Source: Clostridiales bacterium | GTDB lineage: Bacteria; Bacillota; Clostridia; Oscillospirales; CAG-272 | Assembly (NCBI GenBank): GCA_012511425.1 | Contig: JAAZGC010000082.1 | Span: 1-25,359, forward strand | Reading direction: 5' to 3' | DNA: 25,359 bases | Part shown: piece by piece, positions 6,843 to 14,762 of the stretch | How positions within the stretch are numbered: position 1 is the stretch's first letter | Layout of the letters: each line of letters begins with the position of its first letter | Position numbers and translations under genes: made by a program | Notes under the pieces: generated by a model | What the model was told of the DNA's origin: nothing | Seen by the model: the letters and a program-made list of their open reading frames with translations, nothing else | The model's database searches: none

Positions 6843-8444
6843 ATGGCAAAGATTAAATGCCCGAAATGCGGAAATGAGCTTGAGGAGGGCAGCCGATTCT
6901 GTACATCCTGCGGCTCAAGACTGGTTGAAGCTCCGGCTGCATCTGCAGCAAATAAACCGGCGGAAAAAACAGATAAGAAGATCGAAACGCCGCGTACAGC
7001 CCGACGTCAGATTCAGCCTTCACTTACGCTTAACAGCGATAAAAATGAATCGATTACTCTATCAGCAAAATCCGACAACGAAATAAAAGCGAACAATGCT
7101 TCGCCGGTCGGCTATGATAATCAGGAACCGATTAAAACACCCGACTTAACTCCTCATGCTGCTCCGACACCTAAAGAGTCTTTTACCACAGACAACACCG
7201 CTGTCAACTCCCAAGAAACAGCTGCTTCCAACCGGCATGTTTTTGAGGCTTTTAAAAGCCAGGACAATGCCCAAGACCGGGAATCCGCAAAACAGCCTGT
7301 TCAGCCACAGACCGATTCTGCCGGACAAACACAGGAACCTGTTCAGTATCCTCATCAACCCGGCCATGTAAATGCCGCTTTCCCGGGAGTATCTAATGCA
7401 CCTAAACAGCAGATGCAGCCGCAACCAAGTCAGCAAAGAACATCTCCGGCTCCTCAGCCAAACTTCGCTGTTTCGGATAAGCAAAACCTAAGGACCTCCA
7501 AGAAAGTGCAGGTCAAGCGTCAGACAATTCCCGAAAAACTGTTGAATATACTCGCTTCTCTGATTTTGTGCATCCTGATTATAATATCATCAATCTCCGC
7601 CTTAAGTACGGAATTTATCAATCAGGTGCTTACGGAAAAAGGAATTGTAAAGATCGTCGAAAACATTGATGTAAATAATATCATCCTGAACGGAAAACCT
7701 TTGCCAGAAGCAGTAATAAACAGCTTTGGTCTTGAATATGATACTTTATCCGCATTGGGAATCACCGAGGAACAAATTAATACCGATTTTAAAGCCCTTA
7801 TAAACATGATCTCAAAAGGTGCGGTCAAGGTAATAAACGCAGCGAAAAAAGGAGAAGATGCCGAGGGAGTTATCCTTGCTACCAAGGAAGAAATCCTCGA
7901 GACGCTCCGCAGCAAAACATCGGCTCTTCAAACAATACCGAACTTTGAAATTAACGATGCGCTTTTTAATGCAATATCCGAAGGTCTTGATTCCGCAGGT
8001 TACGCCAATGGTTTGAGTGTAAAACATATCATTGATTCGTTTCCGGAAAGTCAGGCAAAGAGCGCAAGAGCAAATTTACAGACATTGACGGCGGCGGTTG
8101 CTTCAGTAAAATATGTAAAATACGGCTTTGCCGCTATAAGCGTCCTGCTGCTGAGCGTTTTGCTGATTTTAAATAAACACCGATTCCGTTTATCATTGAT
8201 GTGGTGTGCAATTGATTCAGCCATTATATCTGCCAGATTAATGTTCACTTATTTTGCATATGACAAAGCAGCTTCTTTGGTTTCGGTACCTGATAATACC
8301 AAGGCAGTCATTACGGCGGTAAAACCGGTGGCTGTTGAATATTCATTGAAATACGGGATTATATTCGCTGCTGCTTTTGTGGTGCTGACCGTGCTTGCGA
8401 TAATCAGCGCCATCTCCGGTTCATCCAAGAAAAAGAGCAATTAA
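6843..8444 (+). CDS. Zinc-ribbon multi-pass membrane protein of unknown function
   Basis: Not recognised beyond its parts. The 533 residues begin with a zinc ribbon, CPKC (6-9) and CTSC (20-23), placed in the cytoplasm. A long Pro/Gln/Ser/Thr-rich, low-complexity linker (about 30-228) follows and is probably disordered. A membrane segment (233-254) precedes a soluble region of about 170 residues (256-425), likely outside the cell. Three more membrane segments sit at about 427-444, 449-472 and 500-525, and the tail is Lys-rich. It stands alone with its own promoter and a convergent neighbour, so context offers no role. Start ATG 6843 is set by AAAGGAG. Zinc-ribbon-plus-linker membrane proteins are common in Clostridia; a sensor or envelope role would be speculation. 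Confidence 0.85.
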   Translation: MAKIKCPKCGNELEEGSRFCTSCGSRLVEAPAASAANKPAEKTDKKIETPRTARRQIQPSLTLNSDKNESITLSAKSDNEIKANNASPVGYDNQEPIKTPDLTPHAAPTPKESFTTDNTAVNSQETAASNRHVFEAFKSQDNAQDRESAKQPVQPQTDSAGQTQEPVQYPHQPGHVNAAFPGVSNAPKQQMQPQPSQQRTSPAPQPNFAVSDKQNLRTSKKVQVKRQTIPEKLLNILASLILCILIIISSISALSTEFINQVLTEKGIVKIVENIDVNNIILNGKPLPEAVINSFGLEYDTLSALGITEEQINTDFKALINMISKGAVKVINAAKKGEDAEGVILATKEEILETLRSKTSALQTIPNFEINDALFNAISEGLDSAGYANGLSVKHIIDSFPESQAKSARANLQTLTAAVASVKYVKYGFAAISVLLLSVLLILNKHRFRLSLMWCAIDSAIISARLMFTYFAYDKAASLVSVPDNTKAVITAVKPVAVEYSLKYGIIFAAAFVVLTVLAIISAISGSSKKKSN

Positions 8445-8483
8445 AAAACGGCTTCGCGTCATGACTTTGTCTTGCGCGAAGCC
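8445..8483. terminator. Convergent terminator hairpin
   Basis: GGCTTCGCG (8450-8458) with CGCGAAGCC (8475-8483), loop 16 nt. On the minus strand the stem is followed by TTTTTTAATTGC, so it ends the dehydrogenase operon well. On the + strand the tail is weak. Confidence 0.75.
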
Positions 8484-8501
8484 ATATTTGTCAAAATTAA
8501 G

Positions 8502-9194
8502 TTACATTATTATATCTATAGGCATACCCGTTGCCGATGAGCGATACATTGCAGATATCAAGGCAACCGGCTTTCTGCCCTGAACGGCATCGATTAGCGG
8601 CGGTCGATCCTCCAGTATTGCAGATACGACATCATCTATCTGTTTTTTGTGATTTTCCATCCCTATCGCCCTCGGGTCGCTTGCAGAGGAACAGTAAGTA
8701 TGATTTACTTCCGGCTTCTCTCCCGGCAGATCCCAGGAAATAATATTTTCGTCGGTGAAAACGACTGAGCCTTTGTCTCCGCAGATTTCGAAACGCCTAG
8801 TGTAACCCGGATAACAGGCTGTTGAAGCCTGAATCGAACCTACTGCACCGCTTTCGAATTCCAACACGGCCGCCGCGGTATCTTCGACTTCGATATTATG
8901 ACTTAGTGTTCTGCAGAATGAAAAGGTTCGTTTTACAGATCCCAATAATGATATTATAAGGTCAATGCTGTGAATGCCCTGGTTCATCAGTGCTCCGCCG
9001 CCGTCAAGCTCCCAGGTTCCCCGCCAGGCGAACCCGGCATAATACTCGGTGCTTCGGTGATATTTCATCGAAATATCAGCCAATATTACTTTTCCGAATT
9101 CACCGCGATGAAGCGCATCGTTTATCGCCTGATAACAATGAGTAAACCTCAGCTGAGAAATAACGCTTACTATTTTACCGGTTTTTCGGAGAGA
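8502..9194 (-). pseudogene. Gfo/Idh/MocA oxidoreductase, C-terminal part after a frameshift
   Basis: This is the downstream part of one gene with the fragment at 9170-9523. The frame opens after a stop at 9195-9197 and runs to 8502; the only start-like codon track begins at TTG 9083, well inside the conserved sequence. Translation from the junction gives TGKIVSVISQLRF, the normal continuation of the upstream LSEK, and then the C-terminal beta-sheet domain. The family signature GGGALMNQGIHSIDL carries the catalytic-site His. Joined with one extra base the product is about 340 residues, normal for the family. It is the last gene of the minus-strand locus and lies next to an aminotransferase, a pairing seen in keto-sugar and cyclitol pathways. 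The lesion may be real, a frameshift signal or an assembly error. Confidence 0.85.
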
Positions 9195-9523
9195 TTAACA
9201 ATGGCATCGGCGTCATCGACATTAAGCGCCATCGGCTTTTCAATTATAACATGCTTGCCTGCGTGAAGAGCGCTTAAGGTGTTCCGGGCATGGAATCCCG
9301 ACGGAGTACAGACACAGATGACGTCAATAGAGTCGTCATCAAGCATTTCATCATAACTCTTGTATGCATTGACACCGTATAAAGCTGCCGTTTTTAATGC
9401 GTTTTCAAATGAAACGTCGCAGACACCGCACAGCTCGGCATCGTGATTTGACAGCACCGCATTTATATGGTATACCGAAACCATTCCGCATCCGAGAATT
9501 CCGAATCGGATTTTCTTCCTCAT
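9170..9523 (-). pseudogene. Gfo/Idh/MocA oxidoreductase, N-terminal NAD-binding part
   Basis: This is the Rossmann domain of an NAD(P)-dependent sugar or cyclitol dehydrogenase. RFGILGCGMVSVYH (6-19) is the dinucleotide-binding turn and EKP (95-97) the family signature. The frame stops at 9170-9172 after LSEKPVK, where the family continues LSEKTGK. The shift maps to the run of five T at 9182-9186 on the + strand, five A in the message; six would restore the frame. The start is ATG 9523, five bases after AAGGTGG (9535-9529); a GTG at 9532 lies inside that site. The 94-nt gap to the aminotransferase gene upstream shows no clear promoter or terminator. Confidence 0.87.
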
Positions 9524-9617
9524 CGCAGCCACCTTGTAAGATTGTTTTAAACTAACGCAATATATTTGATTTGATCGGGTTATTTGTAAACTCGCTCAAA
9601 ACCTGATTTTCAGTTAA

Positions 9618-10940
9618 TTATTGATTTTCTGAACCGAACCATCTGCCGCCGTCAAATTCGCTGCCGCCGATAAGCTGCTCATAGTTTTCAGATACTGTCT
9701 TGAAAGCTTCAATATATTTATCGATATATTCGGGCATAAATTTTTTAAAGCTGGGAAGTGTAATGCAGTATTTGGTTTCAGACGGCCTGCAAGCTTCATC
9801 AAGCAGGCGAACGTCACGTTCGGCAAAAGCTATTCGCGAAGGTTTGCCTATGTTGTAGAAATCAAAATCCTTAAAGAACTGATGAGTATGCAAACAGAAG
9901 TTTCCGCCTTCCCAGCTGCCGAGACCGGGGACTTCAGCTCTGATAGCTTCTGCGAAACGTCCGGAAGATAAACCTCCAGCCTCTTCAGGAAAATACTTTC
10001 CTTGCGGGTAGTACCAACCGCCCATGGTTGATCCGCTGCCTATCGGAGGGCGAACAGGATGAATGCCGTTAAGACCTTCGATACCGTCGCAGAAATAATT
10101 CATGGCGCGGTCAACTTCGGCAATACGCTCATCATAATATTTCAGCTGACCGAGTGCAAGTGCGGAGCAGAGCTGATTTGCTCTTCCTTTAACGCCCCCG
10201 AGAGGTATGTTGTGATAAGGAGTAAGAGAAGGATCGGTAACGAAATTGGCATTATTGCGTTCGTAATGACCGTATGCAATTGCACGCTGAAAAATCAGTT
10301 CGTCATCGGTAACAAGGATACCATATTCACCGGCTGCAAATGCTTTGCCGCTCATCATCGACATAGCGGCAACATCACCGAAGTTGCCGGCCTTTTTGCC
10401 CTTATATAAAGAACCTTGAGCATGTGAGACATCTTCGATTACTTTAAGGTTATGTCTTCTTGCTATCGGCATAATCCTGTCCATGTCAGCAGGATATCCG
10501 AAATAATGAACTACCATGATAGCCTTGGTACGTGGTCCTATGCAGCGTACGAGGTCGTCCGGATCCATTGAAAGATTTTCGTCGATATTGCAAAAAACTG
10601 CTGAAGCACCGAAATTAATTGCCTGAGACACCGAAGCCCAATAGGTTTTTGTCGGACAGATAATCTCATCGCCCATACCGAGACCGATACCAAACATCGC
10701 CGCCGATAGAGACATAGTACCGTTGGTAAAAGAGACCGCGTGTTTGCGCCCCTGCCATTCAGCGAAACGATTTTGAAATTCGGTGGTAATATTTGTTCCG
10801 GAAAAACTGTTATCACGGATTACTTCAAGACAAGCTTCCTCGTCTTCATTTGTTATTATCGGCCAACGGAATAGTTCCTGTGGAACATCTTTCTGATGAA
10901 ATAAAGGCTCTCCGCCTAACAAAGCAAGTTTCTTCTTCAC
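9618..10940 (-). CDS. DegT/DnrJ/EryC1/StrS-family aminotransferase
   Basis: A PLP-dependent, fold-type I enzyme that usually transfers the amino group of glutamate or glutamine onto a keto-sugar or ketocyclitol. GTG 10940 is preferred because AGAGGTGA (10953-10946) is correctly spaced for it; GTG 10949 lies within that site. That gives 440 residues. The opening LALLGGEPLF and WPIITNEDE resemble the scyllo-inosose aminotransferase (StsC) branch. EDVSHAQGS supplies D170 and H173 for the cofactor ring, and K199 in SGKAFAAGEYG is the Schiff-base lysine. The product is unknown. The neighbouring dehydrogenase would typically make the keto substrate, and two amidohydrolases precede it in the transcript. 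Confidence 0.9.
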   Translation of the reverse strand: MKKKLALLGGEPLFHQKDVPQELFRWPIITNEDEEACLEVIRDNSFSGTNITTEFQNRFAEWQGRKHAVSFTNGTMSLSAAMFGIGLGMGDEIICPTKTYWASVSQAINFGASAVFCNIDENLSMDPDDLVRCIGPRTKAIMVVHYFGYPADMDRIMPIARRHNLKVIEDVSHAQGSLYKGKKAGNFGDVAAMSMMSGKAFAAGEYGILVTDDELIFQRAIAYGHYERNNANFVTDPSLTPYHNIPLGGVKGRANQLCSALALGQLKYYDERIAEVDRAMNYFCDGIEGLNGIHPVRPPIGSGSTMGGWYYPQGKYFPEEAGGLSSGRFAEAIRAEVPGLGSWEGGNFCLHTHQFFKDFDFYNIGKPSRIAFAERDVRLLDEACRPSETKYCITLPSFKKFMPEYIDKYIEAFKTVSENYEQLIGGSEFDGGRWFGSENQ

Positions 10941-11026
10941 TTTAATCACCTCTATATAAGCAAATTTTGCTGTATGATGCTATACTGAGTAGAAAGAATG
11001 TGCAAAACCTCATAATTTAGTGCGGT

Positions 11027-11938
11027 TTATATGTCCTCTTCAAGACCAAGAAGCTTAAGTGCGTTCAGACGGCAAACCTTTTTATATGCCGTTTCGCTGA
11101 TTAACCCTTTTTCTGCAACATCATCAAGCCAGAATGAGAGACGCATATCATTTTTAGGGCTGCAGATGTCGGTTCCGAAGAAAAGTTTATCCTGGAATTC
11201 TTCAATAAATCTGCATCCGAATTCTGTATCTCTCATAACAGCGTTCCCGCCTGAGCCGGCAGACATATCGCCGTAAAGAAATTCATATTCGCGCATCAGC
11301 CTAACAAGCGGACCGCCGGGAGTTACCTTTCCGGATGGATATCCGTTCATGTTTTCTCTTGTGACATCGCCGGAAATTCCCGACCAGAACATCATCGAAT
11401 GCCCTAAAATCTTGAGCTTAGGGTATTTTTTCAGCATCCTTTCGAGTCTCGGAAGCCCAAGTGAATCCTGAATTCCGTAATGACCGTATTTCTCATCGTC
11501 CGGAGCGAGATGAATCGTTACGGGCATATCGCATTCGGCACAATGGTAAAAGAAATTATCCATAAGCTCGCAGTCTGCCGGGATATTCGGGAATACTTCG
11601 CCGACACCCTTTGCTCCCAGCTTTTTATAATGCTCAAGAAAATAAGAAAAGTTGGTTTTCGGACTGTTCCCGGCCATACGCGGGTCAAGATTGCAGAACC
11701 AGACGAAAAGATCGGGATACTTTTCTGCTGTATCACAAGCCTGTTCGTTTGTCTGAAATGAGAATACAGCCTCGGGTGCAACTTCGGGGAGCAATACTCC
11801 GCGATCAATGCCAAGCTTTTCGTACATATCTCTCAGCTGCTCGGGAGTTGCGAGTTTATCACCGTCGAATCGCGGTATTTCTATACCGCCGTTAAGGTCG
11901 GCATGTATGTGAATATCGAATTTCAATATTTTTTCCAT
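11027..11938 (-). CDS. Amidohydrolase-related metal hydrolase, paralog 1 (all ligands present)
   Basis: A TIM-barrel hydrolase or decarboxylase of the Amidohydro_2 (PF04909-like) group; the substrate is unknown. ATG 11938 is preceded by AGAGGA at a spacing of eight; an in-frame TTG at 11995 has no ribosome site. The 303 residues carry the metal set: H10 and H12 in DIHIHAD, H143 in VTIHLAP, H180 in GHSMMFW and D257 in FGTDI. No signal peptide is present, so it is cytoplasmic. It is about three-quarters identical to the gene 40 bases upstream, a tandem duplication. All metal sites are intact here, unlike in that paralog. Confidence 0.85.
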   Translation of the reverse strand: MEKILKFDIHIHADLNGGIEIPRFDGDKLATPEQLRDMYEKLGIDRGVLLPEVAPEAVFSFQTNEQACDTAEKYPDLFVWFCNLDPRMAGNSPKTNFSYFLEHYKKLGAKGVGEVFPNIPADCELMDNFFYHCAECDMPVTIHLAPDDEKYGHYGIQDSLGLPRLERMLKKYPKLKILGHSMMFWSGISGDVTRENMNGYPSGKVTPGGPLVRLMREYEFLYGDMSAGSGGNAVMRDTEFGCRFIEEFQDKLFFGTDICSPKNDMRLSFWLDDVAEKGLISETAYKKVCRLNALKLLGLEEDI

Positions 11939-11978
11939 AATAGAATTCCTCTGCGTTTGATCTGATTTCAATATATGA

Positions 11979-12887
11979 TTAAGTGATATTTTCAAGTTTC
12001 AGCAGTCTGATTGCATTAAGACGGCATACCTTTTTATACGCAGCCTCGCTTATCAATCCTCTTTCGGCAACATCGTCGAGCCAGCACGAGAGCGGCATGT
12101 CATCATTAGGACTGCAGATATCCGTTCCGAACATCAGTTTGTCCTGAAATTCTTCAATAAATTTGCAGCTGCCTTCGGTATCTCTCATCATCGCATTTCC
12201 GCCGGAGCCTGCCGAAAGGTCAGCATAAAGAAATTCATATTCACGCATGAGTCTGAAAAGCGGACCGCCGGGGGTTATTTTTCCCGGTGGATAGCTGTGC
12301 ATGGTTTCTTTCGTAACATCACCGGAAATTAAAGACCAGAACATCGGCGAATGGCCGATTATCTTAAGCTTTTTATGTTTTTTCAGCATTCTTTCGAGCC
12401 GCGGCAGCCCCAGCGAATCCTGTATTCCATAAAAACCGTATTTTTTGTCATCGGGAGAAATATCAATAGTAACTGGCATATCGCATTCGGCGCAGTGATA
12501 AAATAAATTATCCATAAGCTCGCCGTCGGTCGGAACATTGGGGAGCAGCTCACCAACACCTTTTGCACCGAGATTTTTATAATGATCGATAAAATATGAA
12601 AAGTTGGTTTTCGGGCTGTTATAAGCCATCCGAGGATCAAGGCTGCAAAACCAGAAAAGCAGATCGGGATGATTTTGAGTTGCTGTATAAGCCTGTTCAT
12701 TTGACTGTATGGCAAAAAACTCGGGATTAACCAGCGGCAGTAATACTCCTCGGTCGATTCCAAGCTTTTTATACATAACCCGCAGCTCTTCGGGGGTAGC
12801 AAACCTTTCACCGTTAAAACGCGGTATTTCACGACCGCCGTTAAGATCGGCGTGTGCATGAACATCGATTTTCATTATTTTTTCCAA
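11979..12887 (-). CDS. Amidohydrolase-related protein, paralog 2 (metal His replaced by Asp)
   Basis: Same family and length (302 residues) as the next gene. The likely start is TTG 12887: AGGAGGT (12901-12895) is seven bases ahead, and the resulting N-terminus MEKIMKIDVHAHAD aligns with MEKILKFDIHIHAD of the paralog. GTG 12896 overlaps the ribosome site and ATG 12875 is too far from it. H10 and H12, H179 in GHSPMFW and the FGTDI Asp are kept. The strand-5 ligand is changed: VTIDISPDD has D142 where paralog 1 has H143 (codon at 12464-12462). The enzyme may bind metal differently, have another reaction, or be inactive. It is the first structural gene after the promoter at 12925-12953. Confidence 0.85.
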   Translation of the reverse strand: MEKIMKIDVHAHADLNGGREIPRFNGERFATPEELRVMYKKLGIDRGVLLPLVNPEFFAIQSNEQAYTATQNHPDLLFWFCSLDPRMAYNSPKTNFSYFIDHYKNLGAKGVGELLPNVPTDGELMDNLFYHCAECDMPVTIDISPDDKKYGFYGIQDSLGLPRLERMLKKHKKLKIIGHSPMFWSLISGDVTKETMHSYPPGKITPGGPLFRLMREYEFLYADLSAGSGGNAMMRDTEGSCKFIEEFQDKLMFGTDICSPNDDMPLSCWLDDVAERGLISEAAYKKVCRLNAIRLLKLENIT

Positions 12888-12924
12888 AATATACACCTCC
12901 TGAAAGAGTTTGGTGGGTATTTAA

Positions 12925-12953
12925 ATTATATAGCATTTTTTATTCGATGTCAA
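12925..12953 (-). promoter_or_regulatory. Consensus promoter of the amidohydrolase-aminotransferase operon
   Basis: On the minus strand, TTGACA (12953-12948), 17 nt, TATAAT (12930-12925), with an expected start near 12918. A full-consensus promoter normally needs no activator, so the adjacent AraC-type protein may act as a repressor, or regulation may already be lost. I saw no convincing repeated operator in 12954-13020. Confidence 0.85.
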
Positions 12954-13020
12954 TGAAAAAGTTTGCCTAATACTTGGACAATATTGCTCTCGTCGTTAGG
13001 TATCGGAACTTGCATTACGT

Positions 13021-13821
13021 TTAACCGGAAACAGCGTTTTTCCTCGCTTTATTCCTGCATGAAGACGGAGGAATCCCTTTATGTCTTTTGAAACACCGGC
13101 TGAAATAGCACTCGTCCGGCATACCGACAGCCGCGGCGATTTCCGATATAGGCATATCTGTCGAGCGCAGCAGCAGCTCCGCTTTGTTTATCCTGAACTC
13201 GTTTATATATGACATTGCGGTTTTCCCGGTGACGATTTTAAACAAACGACAGAAGTAATACCTGCTTATTCCGCATACATCGGCAAGATTTTCCAACGTT
13301 ATTTCAAGCGGATAATCGGTGCTGATCATTCGAAAAGCCGGTTCGAGCCTTTCCGCATAAAGGCGGACAGCATCTGAAAGAGCGGTATGCTCCGGTGCAA
13401 GCTCAGAGCGTATCAGAGCGGCAAACAGCTGTGCTGCACATCCGAAAGAGTAGAGCTCATAAACAGAATCCTTAGTTTGAAGTTCTCTAAACAGAGATAA
13501 CAGTATTTCTTTTACTTCATTGTTTTCACTTATAAGATTATTGAACCGGATGGTTCCGTCAGCAATTTCTTTCAGCTTTTTAACGGTATCTCCGAGCCCA
13601 AGGGTTGCATCCGCCATCAATAGATGATATATAGGATCCGTGCCGTATGGTGCGCGTATTGCATGCCGTTCGCACGGATTTATAAGTACGATATCTCCGG
13701 CTTCCGCAATAAATATTTTAGGACCGCAGGTGATTTCAGCCGTTCCCGAAATCATGTATTTGATTTCAAGCTGCTCGTGCCACCTTGGTTCGGAAAGCTC
13801 TCCGGTATGATCTTCGCTCAA
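13021..13821 (-). CDS. AraC-family transcriptional regulator, N-terminus apparently broken
   Basis: A one-component regulator: an N-terminal cupin-like ligand domain (WHEQLEIKYMISG, 14-26; AGDIVLINPCERHAI, 41-55) and two C-terminal helix-turn-helix units (about 174-194 and 225-247; ISRYYFCRLF and YFSRCFKRH). The coordinates given begin at TTG 13821, but this codon has no ribosome site. Upstream in frame the DNA still reads as protein, NIGYSGRGLPFSYSISKR, back to a TAA at 13878-13876, and before that MIKKFNY from ATG 13899. The original gene was therefore probably about 292 residues, with codon 8 now a stop. The family usually controls an adjacent carbohydrate operon, here the amidohydrolase-aminotransferase genes. 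Confidence 0.82.
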   Translation of the reverse strand: MSEDHTGELSEPRWHEQLEIKYMISGTAEITCGPKIFIAEAGDIVLINPCERHAIRAPYGTDPIYHLLMADATLGLGDTVKKLKEIADGTIRFNNLISENNEVKEILLSLFRELQTKDSVYELYSFGCAAQLFAALIRSELAPEHTALSDAVRLYAERLEPAFRMISTDYPLEITLENLADVCGISRYYFCRLFKIVTGKTAMSYINEFRINKAELLLRSTDMPISEIAAAVGMPDECYFSRCFKRHKGIPPSSCRNKARKNAVSG

Positions 13822-13960
13822 GCGCTTTGATATGCTGTAACTGAAAGGCAGACCTCTGCCCGAATAACCGATATTTTAATAGTTAAACTTTTTAATCATA
13901 TATAAATTCTCATTTGAAATATATTATAATGTGATAAATCAATTTTGCTTCACATTTTTA

Positions 13961-13989
13961 AGTATACCACATAAAACAATATAATTCAA
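13961..13989 (-). promoter_or_regulatory. Promoter of the AraC-type regulator gene
   Basis: On the minus strand, TTGAAT (13989-13984), 17 nt, TATACT (13966-13961), with an extended -10 TGG just before it. A second -10-like ATTATA lies at 13923-13928 on the + strand but lacks a partner. Confidence 0.7.
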
Positions 13990-14073
13990 CCTGATATCAG
14001 ACTTTTTATACAGAAATAATCTTTCCGGACAAAAAATCGTTTCAGGTGATTAAGTCTGATTTACATGAATGAC

Positions 14074-14102
14074 TTGCACATATCAATTAAATGTTGTATA
14101 AT
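14074..14102 (+). promoter_or_regulatory. Promoter of the DUF3842 gene
   Basis: TTGCAC (14074-14079), 17 nt, TATAAT (14097-14102). It diverges from the regulator promoter about 85 bases away. The A/T-rich 13900-14136 gap holds these two promoters and no open frame that I can support. Confidence 0.8.
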
Positions 14103-14136
14103 ATAAAAGATAATTAAATAAATCTCTGGTGATGTT

Positions 14137-14553
14137 ATGAAAATTCTTATAATTGACGCTCAGGGCGGAGGTATAGGCCGCCAGCTCGTTTCCGCAATAA
14201 AAGAGCGTTTTCCGAATGACACAATAACCGCAGTCGGAACAAACAGTGCGGCAACCGCAGCAATGATAAAAGCCGGAGCCGATAATGCAGCTACCGGCGA
14301 AAATGCTGTCAAAGTCTGCTCCGGAAAAACAGATGTAATCATAGGCCCCCTTGGGATCGTCATAGCCGATTCAATGCACGGAGAAATAACTCCTTCAATG
14401 GCGATTGCGATAGGTCAGAGTTCCGCAAAACGGATACTGATTCCTGTAAGCCACTGCGACAATATAATAGTCGGAATATCGGATATACCACTCGCAAAAA
14501 TGATAGAGAATGTATCGGAAGAGCTGTCAGCAATTCGTAGCGAAGATAAATGA
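14137..14553 (+). CDS. DUF3842 family protein
   Basis: Function not established. The 138 residues match the DUF3842 family: MKILIIDAQGGGIGRQLV (1-18) with a glycine-rich turn, TAVGTNSAATAAMIKAGAD (31-49), then the TGENAV and IIGPLGIVIADSMHGEITP segments. The fold looks like a small Rossmann-type alpha/beta domain, which could bind a nucleotide; that is inference. The start ATG 14137 has a weak ribosome site, GGTGA. It lies just upstream of the nickel-pincer cofactor genes, on the same strand, with no strong terminator between. LarB uses nicotinic acid adenine dinucleotide, so a nucleotide-related role is plausible but unproven. Confidence 0.85.
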   Translation: MKILIIDAQGGGIGRQLVSAIKERFPNDTITAVGTNSAATAAMIKAGADNAATGENAVKVCSGKTDVIIGPLGIVIADSMHGEITPSMAIAIGQSSAKRILIPVSHCDNIIVGISDIPLAKMIENVSEELSAIRSEDK

Positions 14554-14575
14554 AGTGTTAAATAAGCCTGTTTAC

Positions 14576-14604
14576 TTGACATTTAACCGATATAGTGATA
14601 TAAT
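14576..14604 (+). promoter_or_regulatory. Consensus promoter of the lar-type operon
   Basis: TTGACA (14576-14581), 17 nt, TATAAT (14599-14604), extended -10 TGA. The -35 is flanked by an inverted repeat, GTTAAAT (14557-14563) and ATTTAAC (14581-14587), a possible operator. Confidence 0.88.
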
Positions 14605-14608
14605 TAAA

Positions 14609-14740
14609 CTGCCGAAGCAGGAAGCCGGTTAAAAATGCAGAAGCATTTTAAAACATAGACATAATAATTATGCGTGCAATGAATGCACGCGGTTTCTCAG
14701 AAGGGAAACACTGCGCCGATATACGGCGAAATAAGTAATT
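14609..14740 (+). ncRNA. Hairpin-rich 5' leader, possible structured RNA element
   Basis: Five compact hairpins in about 120 bases: CTGC/GCAG (14609-14620), AAAATGC/GCATTTT (14632-14649), GCGTGCA/TGCACGC (14672-14690), GTTTC/GAAAC (14692-14709) and CGCCG/CGGCG (14714-14728). The ribosome site AGGAGG (14748-14753) follows. There is no T-run, so any control would act on translation or stability. The first hairpin may be only partly transcribed because the start is predicted near 14611. I could not match it to a known riboswitch consensus, including NiCo or cobalamin. Confidence 0.45.
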
Positions 14741-14762
14741 TAACTTCAGGAGGAATATTATT

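Noticed and set aside
11480..11895. Plus-strand frames across the amidohydrolase genes
   Set aside because: They are shadows of the conserved minus-strand genes, with no start signals.
12954..13020. AraC-type operator repeat upstream of the amidohydrolase promoter
   Set aside because: Only a 5-bp CCTAA/TTAGG pair was found, too short to support.
14609..14740. Known riboswitch (NiCo, cobalamin, TPP or Moco) in the lar leader
   Set aside because: None of the conserved cores I know is visible, so only an unassigned structured leader is claimed.
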